Below, piece by piece: positions 5,378-5,555 of a DNA stretch of 5,555 bases. The notes beneath the pieces were generated by a model. The model had not been told where the DNA came from. It searched no databases and was given only the letters and a program-made list of their open reading frames with translations. The stretch is from an uncultured Streptococcus sp. (lineage in GTDB: Bacteria; Bacillota; Bacilli; Lactobacillales; Streptococcaceae). The translations under genes and the position numbers were made by a program. Where the stretch lies: NCBI GenBank assembly GCA_902470035.1, contig CABREZ010000087.1:1-5555 (forward strand). Direction: 5' to 3'. The first letter of the stretch is position 1. Each line of letters opens with the position of its first letter.

Positions 5378-5405
5378 TTGCAAAAATTTTCAATCGTGCT
5401 ATAAT
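5378..5405 (+). promoter_or_regulatory. Promoter of the T-box leader transcript
   Basis: TTGCAA (5378-5383), a 16-base spacer and a perfect TATAAT (5400-5405). TG at 5397-5398 makes it an extended -10 promoter. The predicted start is around 5411-5413, immediately before the T-box Stem I. Confidence 0.85.
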
Positions 5406-5412
5406 ACTAGTC

Positions 5413-5555
5413 AGAGACATATCAAATCTAGGAAATCTGATAGAGAACGCGTGGGGCTGGAAATCGCGTAGAGGATAGATTTGGGACTACTCGGTAGACT
5501 TTTTATGCAAACATAAAACGGTGGCTACGTTAGAGCCAATCAGAGGTGTCCCTCT
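5413..5555 (+). ncRNA. T-box riboswitch leader (5' part; cut by the window end), probably of thrS
   Basis: T-box leaders bind uncharged tRNA in nascent mRNA and let transcription continue into aminoacyl-tRNA synthetase or amino-acid genes. Stem I is visible. The middle helix pairs 5423-5430 (CAAATCTA) with 5476-5483 (TAGATTTG). AGAGA (5442-5446) fits the AG-bulge region. The apical stem pairs ACGCG (5447-5451) with CGCGT (5465-5469) around a loop containing GCTG (5456-5459), the GNTG signature. The specifier loop should lie just after 5483; ACT (Thr) at 5486-5488 followed by A is the best candidate, with TAC (Tyr) at 5488-5490 possible. Further hairpins are at 5501-5518, 5522-5538 and 5542-5555. 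The antiterminator (GGTGGNACC region) and the gene lie beyond the window. Threonine is favoured by the streptococcal order glycosyltransferases then thrS, as I recall it. Confidence 0.75.

Noticed and set aside
5400..5555. RNase P RNA or tmRNA 5' end
   Set aside because: The conserved openings of those RNAs, as I know them, are absent, while the AG-bulge and GNTG loop fit a T-box Stem I.
1..5555. CRISPR array, tRNA, rRNA, phage or defence genes
   Set aside because: I saw no regularly spaced repeats, tRNA-like cloverleaf or related proteins on either strand.

Overview
The window looks like a chromosomal core segment of a viridans-type Streptococcus (mitis/sanguinis-like). The reasons are the low-GC codon use, the divergent pepQ-ccpA pair, a two-gene GT4 glycolipid-synthase operon closely resembling streptococcal CpoA and its partner, a T-box leader after that operon, and short terminator-like intergenic repeats. 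The species cannot be fixed from sequence reading alone.

Left part (1-2750): a minus-strand unit, pepQ (Xaa-Pro dipeptidase) followed by a small three-helix membrane protein of unknown function, diverges from plus-strand ccpA, the master carbon-catabolite regulator. The 160-bp intergenic region has a good extended -10 promoter for ccpA. A 13/14 match to the CcpA operator (cre) overlaps its -35 box, which points to autoregulation and possibly joint control of pepQ. Each arm ends at a copy of the same 95-bp repeat (92/95 identical). The copies are inverted relative to each other and contain a hairpin that lies downstream of, and in the same sense as, the genes it follows.

Middle (2750-2991): the second repeat copy, a larger foldable structure, a near-perfect 23-bp duplication of the ccpA 3' end, a strong intrinsic terminator, and then a near-consensus promoter whose predicted start site coincides with the ATG of the next gene, implying a leaderless mRNA.

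Right part (2992-5314): two GT4 glycosyltransferases separated by one base. By family they are a CpoA-like enzyme adding the second sugar to glycolipid, and an alpha-monoglucosyldiacylglycerol synthase with an extra basic C-terminal tail. Together they would make the membrane diglycosyl-diacylglycerols that also anchor lipoteichoic acid in streptococci. The order in the operon is the reverse of the biochemical order.

Right edge (5315-5555): a perfect 13-bp inverted repeat, an extended -10 promoter, and the 5' part of a T-box riboswitch whose Stem I, AG-bulge and GNTG distal loop are visible. The regulated gene is off the window. Threonyl-tRNA synthetase is the best guess, from conserved streptococcal gene order and a possible ACT specifier. 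I saw no CRISPR, transposase, prophage or defence genes. The least explained items are the inverted repeat pair, the duplicated ccpA tail, the missing conventional start codon of the small membrane gene, and the leaderless cpoA-type gene.
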